64,000 nucleotides of DNA from Roseiarcus sp963835955 (GTDB lineage: Bacteria; Pseudomonadota; Alphaproteobacteria; Rhizobiales; Beijerinckiaceae), in contig CAWIHZ010000016.1 of the NCBI GenBank assembly GCA_963835955.1, positions 83,545 through 147,544 on the forward strand. Reading direction: 5' to 3'. Positions within the stretch are counted from its first letter, which is position 1. Each line of letters starts with the position of its first letter. Position numbers and translations under genes: made by a program. The notes beneath the pieces were generated by a model that was not told where the DNA came from, searched no databases, and worked only from the letters and a program-made list of their open reading frames with translations. Shown here piece after piece: positions 1-9,729 of the stretch.

Positions 1-1195
<1,195 letters not shown>

Positions 1196-1255
1196 GCCGC
1201 CAACCCTCGCCCGCGAGAAAGCCACAGAGCCGCGACGCGGCGGCGTCGCCACGCT

Positions 1256-1282
1256 CGTCGAGGGACCGTTGGTCCCCCGACG
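1256..1282 (-). promoter_or_regulatory. Intercistronic stem-loop between binding-protein and ATPase genes
   Basis: A 27-nt inverted repeat: arms of 12 nt pair at 11 positions around a GTT loop (inner arms GGGACC/GGTCCC, outer arms CGTCG/CGACG). There is no T-run after it on the minus strand, so it is unlikely to be a full terminator. Such hairpins after binding-protein genes commonly stabilise the upstream message and raise binding-protein output; that role is inferred here. Confidence 0.45.
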
Positions 1283-1300
1283 AAACGCTCCTGGCGAAAG

Positions 1301-2443
1301 TTACTTGTTCTCTTTCGACTGCGCCATGATTTCCTGGGCGGTGAAATTGATGCCGCAGGTGGGGAAGGAATTGCCGACGAAGAAATTGTCGGACTGGTCG
1401 GCGTAGTAGTTCACGCCATCCTTGAAATTGGGATCTTCGGCGGTCGCCAACGGAAGTTTGATCGACTGCGGCACCACCTGCCCTTCGAGCGCTGCGAGCG
1501 CGGTCTTGATCGCGACCGCGACCTGCGCCGGCCCGGTGCCGCCGGAGGCGCATTTCAATCCCTGATCGCTATATTTCGCGCAGAATTTGCGGAATCCGTT
1601 CTCGGTCTCGCCCCCGAACGGCGCGAACGGCTGCTTGGCGTCGATGATCGCCTGGACGACGCCGGTGTCGCCGCCCTGCGCGGTGTAGCCGTCGAAATGC
1701 TTCTGCACCGCGATGGCGTCGGCGGTCACTTTCTGCGCGGTCGGATCGTCCCACTTGCCATAGACTTCGATGATGTCCCACTTCTTTCCGGTCGCGTTGA
1801 GGGTCTCATGGATTCCGTCGTGACGGTCCTTGTCGACCGAGGTGCCGGAAACGCCGCGCACTTCGAGAATCTTGCCTCCTTTGGGGAGATGGCTGTCGAG
1901 CCATTTCGCCCAATAGACGCCGAGGCCCTTCTGGTCGACGTTGACGTTGATCGCATCCTCGGTGTCGAGAATGTTGTCGAAGGCGACCAGCACCACGCCG
2001 GCGGCGTTGGCGCGCTTGATGACCGGCTTGAACGCCTCCGGATTTTGCGCGTCGGTGACGACCGCGTCATACCCGGAATCGATGAAATTGTTGATCGCGG
2101 CGATTTGCGCGGCGACGTCCTCGCCGGTCGAGACCACCTTGAACTCCTTGAGCTTGGCGGCGACGTCCGGCTGCGCCGCATAGGCCTTGGCGGTCTTGAT
2201 CATCTGAATGCGCCAGGTATTGGCGATATAGCCGTTGGCGAGCGCGATCCGGTAGGGCCCCTTCTTGGCCGGGAACTTGAAGAACTTCGTCTTGTCGGAC
2301 CACGGCGTGAAGCACTTCGCGTCGGCCGAAGGGCCGGCGACGATTTCGGGACCGGCGGCGTAGGCGGGCGCACTGAGCGCGCACGCGGCGGTCAACATGG
2401 CGCCGCCGGCGGCGGCGATAGCGACATGGCGGAAATGGTTCAT
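1301..2443 (-). CDS. Sugar ABC transporter substrate-binding protein
   Basis: A 380-residue periplasmic binding protein of the ribose-type (type 1) fold. The first ~29 residues form a classical signal peptide (MNHFRHVAIAAAGG, hydrophobic core, APAYAA). The body shows IALANGYIANTWRIQMIKTA, then IAAINNFIDSGYDAVVTDAQ and GVVLVAFDNIL, typical of sugar-binding lobes, and a C-terminal pair of cysteines (FCAKYSDQGLKC). The ATG at 2443 was chosen because GGAGG lies just upstream; an upstream in-frame extension lacks any signal sequence. It is the first gene of an operon with the broken ATPase downstream. The exact sugar cannot be read from the sequence. Confidence 0.9.
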   Translation of the reverse strand: MNHFRHVAIAAAGGAMLTAACALSAPAYAAGPEIVAGPSADAKCFTPWSDKTKFFKFPAKKGPYRIALANGYIANTWRIQMIKTAKAYAAQPDVAAKLKEFKVVSTGEDVAAQIAAINNFIDSGYDAVVTDAQNPEAFKPVIKRANAAGVVLVAFDNILDTEDAINVNVDQKGLGVYWAKWLDSHLPKGGKILEVRGVSGTSVDKDRHDGIHETLNATGKKWDIIEVYGKWDDPTAQKVTADAIAVQKHFDGYTAQGGDTGVVQAIIDAKQPFAPFGGETENGFRKFCAKYSDQGLKCASGGTGPAQVAVAIKTALAALEGQVVPQSIKLPLATAEDPNFKDGVNYYADQSDNFFVGNSFPTCGINFTAQEIMAQSKENK

Positions 2444-2664
2444 GTTCGTCCTCCCTCGAGTTTGTATGTGTCGACTCTTCAGCCCGACGAGGCTTTGGCG
2501 CCATGCGCGCCGATCGCTTCGTTGACCCGGAGAGTCCCCAAACAAATAGCCGCCCGGAATTCCGGCCCTGAACTTGCCGTTCGCCTGCCGTCTCGGGCTG
2601 ACATGTCAGTATAGGGCATCGACTGTTGCGCGCAAGCCCGCGGCCGGGCCGCCTCGGCTGACCG

Positions 2665-3450
2665 CTAACGGCAACCGCACTCCTGGCCAGACCAAGCCTC
2701 GCGGCCTTCCTTTGCCAACAGCCACACGATCGCCAGCGAGCCGGCGCCCTCGATCCACCACGCGCCGAACGCCCATTCAACGCCGAGGCTCACGACAACC
2801 ACCAGGGACAGCCAGCCGCACGTCACGGCTTCGATCGCATCCGCCCGGAGAGCCCGGCTGCCAAGCTTTTCGGCGACGGCGATTTTGCGCCGCGCCAGAT
2901 ATCGCATCGACGGGATTGCGGCCAGGGCCACGAGGAATCCAGGCCAGGAGAACGTCACCCCGTGTCGAGTCCAAAGGCTCCCCACCGCCGCGATCGTCAC
3001 ATAGGCGGCCAAGGCGAAAAGCAGGCCGCCCCCGACCCGGCTGGCGGCGCGCTCGGCGCCCTCGGAGAAAGCCTGCCCGCGGCGAAGCTCAATCGACAGT
3101 CGCCACATCAACACGCCGGCCGAAGCCAGCTCGATGACGCTATCGAGTCCGAACGCCATCAGCACAAGACTGCCTGCCGCCACGCCGGACGCGATCGCGA
3201 CCACGGCCTCGACGCTCATCCATCCGATCGTCAGCCATTCCAGCTTGAACGCATCGCGGATAAGGGCCTCGCGATCGTTGGAGGGCTTAGGCGGCAGGAT
3301 GACCGGTGGCGGCGCGCGGCATTCGTCCGCGCATAAGTTCGCAGCCTTTCCTGCTTGCGCCTCGCTCACTCGCCCGTCCGCTCTTCTGTGCGTCGAGCAT
3401 ACCAGAGCGGGATCGACAGCGCGAGCGCGCCCCTGCGCCGCCGCATTCAT
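2665..3450 (-). CDS. CDF-like cation transporter family membrane protein
   Basis: A 261-residue integral membrane protein with five to six hydrophobic segments after a ~60-residue N-terminal part that contains three cysteines and a histidine (CSTHRRADG, NLCADECR). The stretch EWLTIGWMSVEAVVAIASGV followed by LMAFGLDSVIELASAGVLMW and, later, ALRADAIEAVTCGW resembles the CDF/ZitB family, which exports divalent metals in exchange for protons. The first acidic position is kept (GLDSVIE), as is the later RADAIE. There is no long C-terminal cytoplasmic domain, so it belongs to the short CDF-like proteins whose substrate is unproven. It stands alone between the sugar operon and rpsA. Confidence 0.7.
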   Translation of the reverse strand: MNAAAQGRARAVDPALVCSTHRRADGRVSEAQAGKAANLCADECRAPPPVILPPKPSNDREALIRDAFKLEWLTIGWMSVEAVVAIASGVAAGSLVLMAFGLDSVIELASAGVLMWRLSIELRRGQAFSEGAERAASRVGGGLLFALAAYVTIAAVGSLWTRHGVTFSWPGFLVALAAIPSMRYLARRKIAVAEKLGSRALRADAIEAVTCGWLSLVVVVSLGVEWAFGAWWIEGAGSLAIVWLLAKEGREAWSGQECGCR

Positions 3451-3502
3451 ACTGAGACCTACCTGGCGACGACAGCCCGCTGGCGCGAGGCGCCCTCCTG
3501 AG

Positions 3503-3537
3503 CAAAAGCCCGCGCACGAATCGCTCCGTGCGCGGGC
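3503..3537 (-). terminator. Intrinsic terminator of rpsA
   Basis: A perfect 11-bp inverted repeat (GCCCGCGCACG / CGTGCGCGGGC, arms 3508-3518 and 3527-3537) with an 8-nt loop. On the minus strand it is followed by TTTTG. It lies 35 nt past the rpsA stop codon. Confidence 0.85.
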
Positions 3538-3571
3538 CTTGATCGGTAACGGCGGTCGGGCGCGCGGCGCT

Positions 3572-5323
3572 CTACTTCGGCTTGTCGCTCTTGTCGCTCT
3601 TGTCGCGCGCCTTGAGCGCGGCGCCGAGAATGTCGCCGAGCGAGGCGCCCGAGTCGGCCGAGCCGTATTGCGCGATCGCCTCCTTCTCCTCGGCGACTTC
3701 CAGCGCCTTGATCGAGACCGCGATCTTGCGCGCCCTGCGGTCGAACTGGGTGATGCGCGCGTCGACCTTCTGGCCGACCGAGAAGCGCTCGGGCCGCTGG
3801 TCGGCGCGGTCGCGCGCCAACTCGCCGCGCTTGATGAAGGCGGTCAGGTCGGAGCCGGCGATCTTCACTTCGACGCCGCCGTCCTTGACCTCGAGGATCT
3901 CGCAGGTGACGACCGAGCCCTTGCGCAGGTTGTCGCCTTCGCCGCCACTCTCCTCGCCTGCCTTTTTGGCCGCGAACGGGTCGCCGGCCAGCTGCTTGAT
4001 CCCGATCGCGATCCGCTCTTTCTCGACGTCGACGTCGAGCACCTTGGCGCTGACCTCGTCGCCCTTCTTGTAGTCTTCGATCGCCTGCTCGCCCGGGCGG
4101 GTCCAGTCGAGATCGGAGAGGTGGACCATGCCGTCCACGTCGCCGTCGAGGCCGACGAACAGGCCAAACTCGGTCTTGTTCTTGACCTCGCCGGTCACGA
4201 CGGAGCCGACCGGATGTTTCTCCTTGAAGGCTTCCCACGGGTTTTGCAGGGTCTGCTTGAGGCCGAGCGAGATGCGGCGCTTGGCCGCGTCGACCTCGAG
4301 CACCTGGACCTCGACCTCCTGGCTGGTCGAGACGATCTTGCCCGGATGAACGTTCTTCTTGGTCCACGACATTTCCGAGACGTGGATCAGGCCTTCGATG
4401 CCCGGCTCCAGCTCGACGAACGCGCCATAGTCGGCGATGTTGGTCACCCGCCCCTTGAGCTTCTGGCCGACCTGGTAGCGGGCTTCGATCGCCGACCAGG
4501 GGTCTTCCTGCAGCTGTTTCATGCCGAGCGAAATGCGGTGCGTCTCGTGGTTGATCTTGATGATGCGCACATTGACCTGCTGTCCGATCGTCAGCACCTC
4601 GCTTGGATGGTTGACGCGCCGCCAGGCGATGTCGGTCACGTGCAGCAGGCCGTCGATGCCTCCGAGATCGACGAACGCGCCGTAGTCGGTGAGGTTCTTG
4701 ACCGTGCCTTCGATCACCTGGCCCTCGGCGAGATTGGCGACGATCTCGTGACGCTGCTCGGCGCGGCTCTCCTCCAGCACGGTGCGGCGCGAGACGACAA
4801 TATTGCCGCGGCGGCGGTCCATCTTCAGAATCTGGAACGGCTGGGGGATGTTCATCAGCGGTCCGACGTCGCGCACCGGGCGAATGTCGACCTGACTGCG
4901 CGGCAGGAAGGCGACGGCGCCATCGAGATCGACGGTGAATCCGCCCTTGACCTGGTTGAAGATGACGCCTTCGACCTTCTCGTTCTTCTCGAAGGCCTGC
5001 TCGAGCTTGACCCAGCTCTCCTCACGCCGGGCCTTGTCGCGCGAGATGACCGCCTCGCCAAGGGCGTTCTCGATCCGCTCGAGATAGACCTCGACCTCGT
5101 CGCCGACGCCCGGGGCGGCGTCCCGGCCGTGATTGGTGAATTCCTTGAGCGCGACGCGCCCTTCGGTCTTGAGGCCGATGTCGATCACGGCCATGTCTTT
5201 CTCGATCGCGACGATGCGGCCCTTGACGACCGTTCCTTCGAACGCCTCGTCGGCGCCGTAGGTCTCGTTTAAAAGCGCGGTGAAATCCTCGCGCGTGGGC
5301 GCGGAGGTCTGAACAGCGGACAT
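3572..5323 (-). CDS. rpsA: 30S ribosomal protein S1
   Basis: A 583-residue protein made of six S1 (OB-fold) RNA-binding domains, the length usual for alphaproteobacterial S1. Domain signatures repeat along it: VVKGRIVAIEKDMAVIDIG, GAFVDLGGIDGLLHVTDI, GAFVELEPGIEGLIHVSEMS, FGLFVGLDGDVDGMVHLSDL. It helps the ribosome capture and unfold mRNA. The ATG at 5323 was chosen because AGGAG sits 4 nt upstream; upstream in-frame codons are Gly/Pro/Arg-rich and not protein-like. cmk, often upstream of rpsA in relatives, is not adjacent, so the gene appears to have its own promoter and its own terminator. Confidence 0.98.
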   Translation of the reverse strand: MSAVQTSAPTREDFTALLNETYGADEAFEGTVVKGRIVAIEKDMAVIDIGLKTEGRVALKEFTNHGRDAAPGVGDEVEVYLERIENALGEAVISRDKARREESWVKLEQAFEKNEKVEGVIFNQVKGGFTVDLDGAVAFLPRSQVDIRPVRDVGPLMNIPQPFQILKMDRRRGNIVVSRRTVLEESRAEQRHEIVANLAEGQVIEGTVKNLTDYGAFVDLGGIDGLLHVTDIAWRRVNHPSEVLTIGQQVNVRIIKINHETHRISLGMKQLQEDPWSAIEARYQVGQKLKGRVTNIADYGAFVELEPGIEGLIHVSEMSWTKKNVHPGKIVSTSQEVEVQVLEVDAAKRRISLGLKQTLQNPWEAFKEKHPVGSVVTGEVKNKTEFGLFVGLDGDVDGMVHLSDLDWTRPGEQAIEDYKKGDEVSAKVLDVDVEKERIAIGIKQLAGDPFAAKKAGEESGGEGDNLRKGSVVTCEILEVKDGGVEVKIAGSDLTAFIKRGELARDRADQRPERFSVGQKVDARITQFDRRARKIAVSIKALEVAEEKEAIAQYGSADSGASLGDILGAALKARDKSDKSDKPK

Positions 5324-5338
5324 TGGTTCTCCTAAGAA

Positions 5339-5352
5339 GCCCGAATTCGGGC
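5339..5352. promoter_or_regulatory. Perfect palindrome in the rpsA leader
   Basis: GCCCGAATTCGGGC is a perfect 14-bp palindrome that ends about 6 bp upstream of the rpsA Shine-Dalgarno sequence. In the mRNA it would form a hairpin next to the ribosome site, a plausible place for S1 autoregulation. The role is inferred. Confidence 0.35.
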
Positions 5353-5749
5353 GGCGCCGGCTCATGGGTTCGAGTTGACGTTCAGGCGCCCGCCGCCGAA
5401 CAAGGCCGCGCGTCAAACGCGCTTCCTCGTCTCCGCCGTTTCGGCGGGCCGGCGCGAACGAGCCGGCTGCGAACGCCCAGGGGTTCTTTCGCCCAGGCGG
5501 AAACCCGCGCGGGCGAGGCGTTCCGCTAGCAGGAATGCCCGCGCCGGGCAAGGAAGAAAGCGCCGGCCGGCCTGATTTTGCCGGCTCGGCCGGGTGCGCC
5601 GCCTTCAGCCCCGAACGAGAACGGAATAATCCTCACCCGAGCGATGGCGAGCACGATCGCCGATAGCTGGGAAATGTTCACGCGCACATGATGCAAATTG
5701 CGGCAATCCCCCGATCCCCCTTCCCCCTCGCCGCTGCACGCCCTCCGGA
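5353..5749. other. Intergenic region upstream of rpsA
   Basis: About 400 bp between the rpsA leader palindrome and the methyltransferase stop codon. Apart from the palindrome reported separately, no gene, RNA gene or convincing repeat was seen; it should contain the rpsA promoter. Short open frames here are composition artefacts. Confidence 0.5.
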
Positions 5750-6952
5750 TCAGGTCTCAAACGCCTCCGGCGACTGAAGGATCATGCGGTAGCAGGACAT
5801 GCCGCCTGAGAGAAACTCGTAGGCGGCGCCCCAGAGGTAAAGTCGGAAGCGACGATAATTGAACTCGCCGAAGCGGGCGATGATCGCCTCCCGATTATTG
5901 TCGAAGTTGACCGCCCATTGCTTGGCGGTCAAAAAATAGCTGACGCGATCGTTGAACAGCTCCAGGACTTCAAGCGGCGTGTTGGAAAGCTGCTTGAGAA
6001 GGTCATGCAGAACCAGGTAGCTGTGATTGCCGGCGTAGATGTATTTCACGATATAGGACGATTGGTCGTATTTCTTCTTGTCGGCGCTTCCGTCGAGAAA
6101 GATCTTGCCGCCCGGTGCGACCAGCGTCACGAATTTATCGAGGACCTTCCTGTAGTCAGGCAGGTGCTCAATCACGCCCATGATGACGATGGCGTCATAT
6201 TTCCGGTCGGTCTGGTATTCCAGCAGGTCGACATTGATCAGTTCCCAGTCGAAACCGAGGGCTTTCGCCCGCTCCGCGAGATAGTCGATCGAAATCTGGG
6301 AAATAGTGACGCCCGTGCATTTCACGCCGCGGCGCGAGGCGTATTCGAACCACGCGCCCCAGCCGGGTCCGATCTCAAGGATATGGTCGCCAGGCTTCAG
6401 ACCGCATTTCTCATAGCAGTAGTCGAACTTCCGGAGGGTCGCCACATCGAGCGGCTCGTCCGCCGTCTCGTACATGCCCTGCGTGTAGCAGGGCGTTTTC
6501 GGATCGAGGAAGCCTAGAAAGAAGTCTGGATCCATTTCGTAGTGGGCGGTGATCGCCTGCTTGTTCGTACGAACCTGGCCAAAAAGCAGCGGCTGCAGGA
6601 AGCGCCAGATCGTAGCGAGGGGATGAAAATCCTTCATCGACCCCCGCAAGGCGTAAGGGGCCAGCATGTCTCCGTCGATGTCGACATCGCCAGCGACGTA
6701 AGCATCAGCGATCCGTCCCTCATCCGTGCTGCTCACCGCGCGCAACGCCTTGGCGTTCTTCAGCGTGACCTCGAAGCGCGGCGCCTCCTTTCCGAAAAGC
6801 TGCACCGAGCCGTCGGGGAGAACGACCTTGAACGATACAGGAGAACTATCGAATCGCCGCGCGTATTTGCCGAGAAGCGAACGCGTCGTCTTCGGCGCCG
6901 ACGTCTGGTCGGATGGCGCCTCGCGCTGCAGGGTTGCGGAATGCTTGTTCAT
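5750..6952 (-). CDS. Cyclopropane-fatty-acyl-phospholipid synthase-like SAM methyltransferase
   Basis: A 400-residue class I SAM-dependent methyltransferase of the CFA synthase group, which methylates double bonds of membrane phospholipid acyl chains. Seen: an N-terminal SCP2-like lobe (VSFKVVLPDGSVQLFGK, AYVAGDVDIDGDM); the family entry motif HYEMDPDFFLGFLD with the cysteine in TPCYTQGMY; SAM motif I LEIGPGWGAWFEYA; and a later IMGVIEHLPDYRKVL. The ATG at 6952 follows a strong GGAGAGGAGG; 46 in-frame residues upstream look random. The canonical YSCAYF of bona fide CFA synthases is altered, so the exact product is open. Confidence 0.85.
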   Translation of the reverse strand: MNKHSATLQREAPSDQTSAPKTTRSLLGKYARRFDSSPVSFKVVLPDGSVQLFGKEAPRFEVTLKNAKALRAVSSTDEGRIADAYVAGDVDIDGDMLAPYALRGSMKDFHPLATIWRFLQPLLFGQVRTNKQAITAHYEMDPDFFLGFLDPKTPCYTQGMYETADEPLDVATLRKFDYCYEKCGLKPGDHILEIGPGWGAWFEYASRRGVKCTGVTISQISIDYLAERAKALGFDWELINVDLLEYQTDRKYDAIVIMGVIEHLPDYRKVLDKFVTLVAPGGKIFLDGSADKKKYDQSSYIVKYIYAGNHSYLVLHDLLKQLSNTPLEVLELFNDRVSYFLTAKQWAVNFDNNREAIIARFGEFNYRRFRLYLWGAAYEFLSGGMSCYRMILQSPEAFET

Positions 6953-7186
6953 ATCGCCTCCTCTCCGAAGATGAGTCGGGTGAGACTTCAGCCCGCCCCG
7001 CTGACAAGCCTTTTTGATCTGATCTTGCTGCCATAGGCGAACATTGGCAACCCTGGACGGTCGCCATCGGCGCTGCCGTGCGACCGGCAAAAATCAAAAC
7101 AAAACCGCCCCCGATTTGGCGAGGATTGCCGCCAGAGTGATTTCAGGCGCTTGCGCCGCGACCCCCGCTGCCCGTATCGTTGCGGA

Positions 7187-7504
7187 ATGTGGACGACCAA
7201 CAATCCTTTGGCCGCGGCGGGCGCTTACGCGGCGCGCCGGCGGCGGATATGGCGCACGGTCGTGGCGATCGCGCTCGCGGGACCCGCGCTCAGCTTTGTC
7301 CTTCGACTTGGCGCCCCGGCCCACGCGCAGCCGCCGCTGATTACGGCGTGGCTCGCCGCGAATGCAGAGTGCAAGGGCGGCCACGGCGATGAGGCCAAGA
7401 CGGCGCGGGCGTGCCGGAAGCGCGACCAGATCGGCGCGAGGCTGACGCGCAGGGGCTGTCTTTACCAGGAGGCCGGCGACTGGTGGAAATGCCCGCACCG
7501 CTAG
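7187..7504 (+). CDS. Small secreted cysteine-containing protein, function unknown
   Basis: A 105-residue predicted secreted protein. An arginine-rich start (MWTTNN, RRRRIW) is followed by a hydrophobic core and an APAHAQ cleavage-like site near residue 42. The mature part carries three cysteines in AECKGG, KTARACRKRDQIGARL and LYQEAGDWWKC, a pattern seen in short uncharacterised rhizobial proteins. The start was placed at the ATG of MWTTNN rather than an upstream in-frame ATG because the latter adds only non-protein-like residues. An overlapping frame on the other strand is judged a shadow. Confidence 0.6.
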   Translation: MWTTNNPLAAAGAYAARRRRIWRTVVAIALAGPALSFVLRLGAPAHAQPPLITAWLAANAECKGGHGDEAKTARACRKRDQIGARLTRRGCLYQEAGDWWKCPHR

Positions 7505-8046
7505 CGTCGCCAACGGCGGCGCATCGCCTGGAACGCATGCGCAGGCCGCATAACGTCCACGTCCCATATGCGATATTCGTCCGAGCCCGGTCTCCCCGTT
7601 TTCGCTCGCTCCACCCCCTGTCGTCTCCTGACAAAGCGCGAATTATCTCCCTGTCATGGTCCTGCTATTTTGCTTTCGCAACGCGTGAGGATTTTGTAGC
7701 AAACATTTGGAAATGAATGGTTTTTCTCGTCCAAACCGGGGCAGAATGACGTGGTTCCCGCTTATGAGCATAAATTACTGAAATTATATGATTTTCTATC
7801 CTTGACTGTTGCGCCTGAGTTCGCGGTCGGCGGCCGGCGCCGCGGCGCGATCTGGCGCTCCATTCGCCGCGAATCACGGTGACAGAATCACGGTGGAATC
7901 ACGGTGACAGTGCATTGAATTGCCAATTGCCGCCGGCTTCGCCGCCGGATCGCTTTCCGCCCGCTCAGGCCGCTCGAGCGCGGACCCGAGCCAAGGGGCG
8001 ACCGGGCGGACGCGACGGAGCGACAGACCGCCCGTCGCCCGCGCCG
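7505..8046. other. Intergenic region with short direct repeats
   Basis: About 540 bp without a convincing gene. Its 5' part is notably AT-richer (7640-7800). At 7872-7910 AATCACGGTGACAG occurs twice with a shortened AATCACGGTGG between, followed by TGCAT. The same GGTGACAGTGCAT string recurs near 57590. Confidence 0.6.
7872..7915. repeat. AATCACGGTGACAG direct repeats
   Basis: Two copies of AATCACGGTGACAG (7872-7885 and 7897-7910) flank a truncated copy AATCACGGTGG (7886-7896); TGCAT follows. The end of the array is shared with the inverted repeat at 57577-57650, which suggests a dispersed element family. Confidence 0.7.
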
Positions 8047-8775
8047 TCACGACGGAAAGTCGTCCATCGCCGCGCCAGTCGGATAAAGCGCATTGTCGCC
8101 GTAACCGTCACCCGCTTCTTGTAAGACCACCACTGGAGCGCCAACCGGAACGCGGTTGTAAAGGTCGATGATGTCTTGATTGAACAGGCGTATGCATCCG
8201 CTGGACACGGCCTCGCCGATCGTCGTCGGTTCATTGGTTCCATGCAATCGAAAGTAGGTGTCTTGCTTGCCGCGGTACAGGTAAAGGGCTCGCGCCCCTA
8301 GCGGATTGCCAATGCCGCCTGGCAGGCCTTGCGCGTATTTGGCGTATATCGGCATGCGATGAATCATGCTTGCGGTCGGCGACCACCTTGGCCACTCGGA
8401 TTTTCTACCGATGACCGCTGATCCGCGAAAATTGAGCGCTTCCTCCCGGCCAACTCCGACCGCGTAACGGATCGCCACGCCCCCAGCCTGAACCAGATAC
8501 AGCCGACGCTCGCCCACGTTTACGACGATCGTTCCCGGTCGGTATGGACCTACGAAGGCTACCCGCTGACGCAGCAGGCGGGGATCGATCTCGGTCAGGT
8601 CGAGCGCGGGGATCAGGCGCCCATCATCTGAAATGGGTCCGTATGCGGACGCATAGCTGCGGTCACCGAACGGAAGCATGGCCGTCGAACGCATGACCCC
8701 GCCTGGCGCCGCGCAACCGTCCAAGAACAGAGCAAATCCAAGTAACGCAAGGCGCCGGCTCAACAGAATTGTCAT
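8047..8775 (-). CDS. L,D-transpeptidase lipoprotein (YkuD/ErfK family)
   Basis: A 242-residue predicted lipoprotein. LFLDGC gives a lipobox cysteine near residue 21. The YkuD domain spans about residues 80-225: it starts TIVVNVGERRLYLV, carries the catalytic signature HGTNEP followed by SSGCIRL with the active-site cysteine, and ends in APVVVL. These enzymes cross-link peptidoglycan 3-3 or attach envelope proteins to it, in the periplasm. The start codon is ATG at 8775. It is flanked by non-coding DNA on both sides and is probably transcribed alone. Confidence 0.92.
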   Translation of the reverse strand: MTILLSRRLALLGFALFLDGCAAPGGVMRSTAMLPFGDRSYASAYGPISDDGRLIPALDLTEIDPRLLRQRVAFVGPYRPGTIVVNVGERRLYLVQAGGVAIRYAVGVGREEALNFRGSAVIGRKSEWPRWSPTASMIHRMPIYAKYAQGLPGGIGNPLGARALYLYRGKQDTYFRLHGTNEPTTIGEAVSSGCIRLFNQDIIDLYNRVPVGAPVVVLQEAGDGYGDNALYPTGAAMDDFPS

Positions 8776-8975
8776 GTTTCAGAGACTTAGACGGGCATGA
8801 GAGGGGGATCGATCGTGGCGCACCCTCGTTGAGCCCGATCGAATTGTCAAAGCCGACGCTGTGGGGCGAAGACGCCGGCCGGCGCATCGCCGCTCTTGCT
8901 GTTTGTCGCGTCGCCGACGGAGCCGACCACGCGAAAGGCGTCGTTCATCGCCTCGGCGATCTCCGCCTTTGTGAC

Positions 8976-9017
8976 CTAAGCAGGGTTTCATTGGCAAGCC
9001 AACGAAACCCTGCTTAG
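8976..9017. repeat. Long inverted repeat (REP-like hairpin 1)
   Basis: CTAAGCAGGGTTTC at 8976-8989 pairs with GAAACCCTGCTTAG at 9004-9017. Between them TTGGC/GCCAA continues the stem with one mismatch and a 2-nt loop, so about 19 of 20 positions pair. It sits between the convergent ends of nearby features and may end transcription or be a REP-type element. Confidence 0.75.
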
Positions 9018-9029
9018 AGGCCCTTGAAG

Positions 9030-9080
9030 AAGCAGGATTTTTATCGGAAAACCGGCGTCCACTTTTCCGAAATCCTGCTT
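9030..9080. repeat. Long inverted repeat (REP-like hairpin 2)
   Basis: AAGCAGGATTT (9030-9040) pairs with AAATCCTGCTT (9070-9080), with a second internal pairing CGGAAAA/TTTTCCG. The core CGGAAAACCGGCGTCCACTT resembles a dispersed palindrome that I recall from many rhizobial genomes. It overlaps the last codons of the DUF502 gene and lies on its 3' side, so it may act as its terminator. Confidence 0.7.
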
Positions 9081-9681
9081 AGCTGTGAGCCGCGGCGAGT
9101 TCGCTCAGCAGCGCCCCCGCTCCGGTTCCGCAACGCCTGAGAGCCCCCATCGCGGCGGCAAGGGAGACGCCGGCGGGACGCAGGCGATCGGGGGAGACGA
9201 GAAACACTCCGCCCGAGAGCGGGTTCGGCGAATTGGGGATGAACACGGCGACGAGATTCTCGCCGAGGACGTCGGTCTGCACGCCGATGCGCCATGCGCC
9301 TCCGAGATTGGCGAGGATGACCGGATAGTCCGCCGTCTCCCCGACGCCGAGCACGCTTGCGCCCGCCTGCTTCATGTATTCGTAACCCGGGACCTTGGAG
9401 AGGACGGACGATTCGAGTTCGCGCACGATCATCTGCGCCCAAACCGTCCGGGCGAACAGCCCGGCGAGAAAGCAGGCGAGCGCGATCAACAGGACTTCGA
9501 TTACCGCCGTGATTGTCGTTCGCGAGGACAGGCTTTCCGGGATCAGCGCGGTGAGGGGTTGCAGGACCCGCCCGGCGGCGTCGTAGGCCTTTCCGAGGAT
9601 AAGCCAGATGACGACGATCGGCGTCAGGAAAAGAACGCCGCCGAGAATCGTGGTTCGCACGAAACGCGAAATCGCCTGCAT
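9079..9681 (-). CDS. DUF502 domain-containing membrane protein
   Basis: A 200-residue inner-membrane protein of the DUF502 family, function unknown. Two transmembrane segments are visible (TTILGGVLFLTPIVVIWLIL and VIEVLLIALACFLAGLFA). The family core VPGYEYMKQ is followed by the C-terminal NLVAVFIPNSPNPLSGGVFL. The stop codon falls inside a palindromic repeat. An inverted repeat GTCACA-ATAG-TGTGAC lies 33 nt upstream of the ATG at 9681. The gene appears monocistronic. Confidence 0.88.
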   Translation of the reverse strand: MQAISRFVRTTILGGVLFLTPIVVIWLILGKAYDAAGRVLQPLTALIPESLSSRTTITAVIEVLLIALACFLAGLFARTVWAQMIVRELESSVLSKVPGYEYMKQAGASVLGVGETADYPVILANLGGAWRIGVQTDVLGENLVAVFIPNSPNPLSGGVFLVSPDRLRPAGVSLAAAMGALRRCGTGAGALLSELAAAHS

Positions 9682-9713
9682 GATTTTCCCTCGTCCGCTC
9701 CTGTTATGCTGAC

Positions 9714-9729
9714 GTCACAATAGTGTGAC
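9714..9729. promoter_or_regulatory. Candidate operator upstream of DUF502 gene
   Basis: GTCACA-ATAG-TGTGAC is a perfect 6-bp inverted repeat in the promoter region 33 nt before the start codon. It resembles the half-sites of CRP/FNR-type regulators but in inverted order, so the regulator is unknown. Confidence 0.3.

Noticed and set aside
3134..5272. 712-codon + strand frame opposite rpsA
   Set aside because: Asp/Leu/Arg-rich antisense shadow of ribosomal protein S1, which has clear domains, ribosome site and terminator.
7094..7567. 157-codon minus-strand frame opposite the small secreted protein
   Set aside because: Arg/Ala-rich with no signal or motif; the + strand frame has a signal peptide and conserved cysteines.
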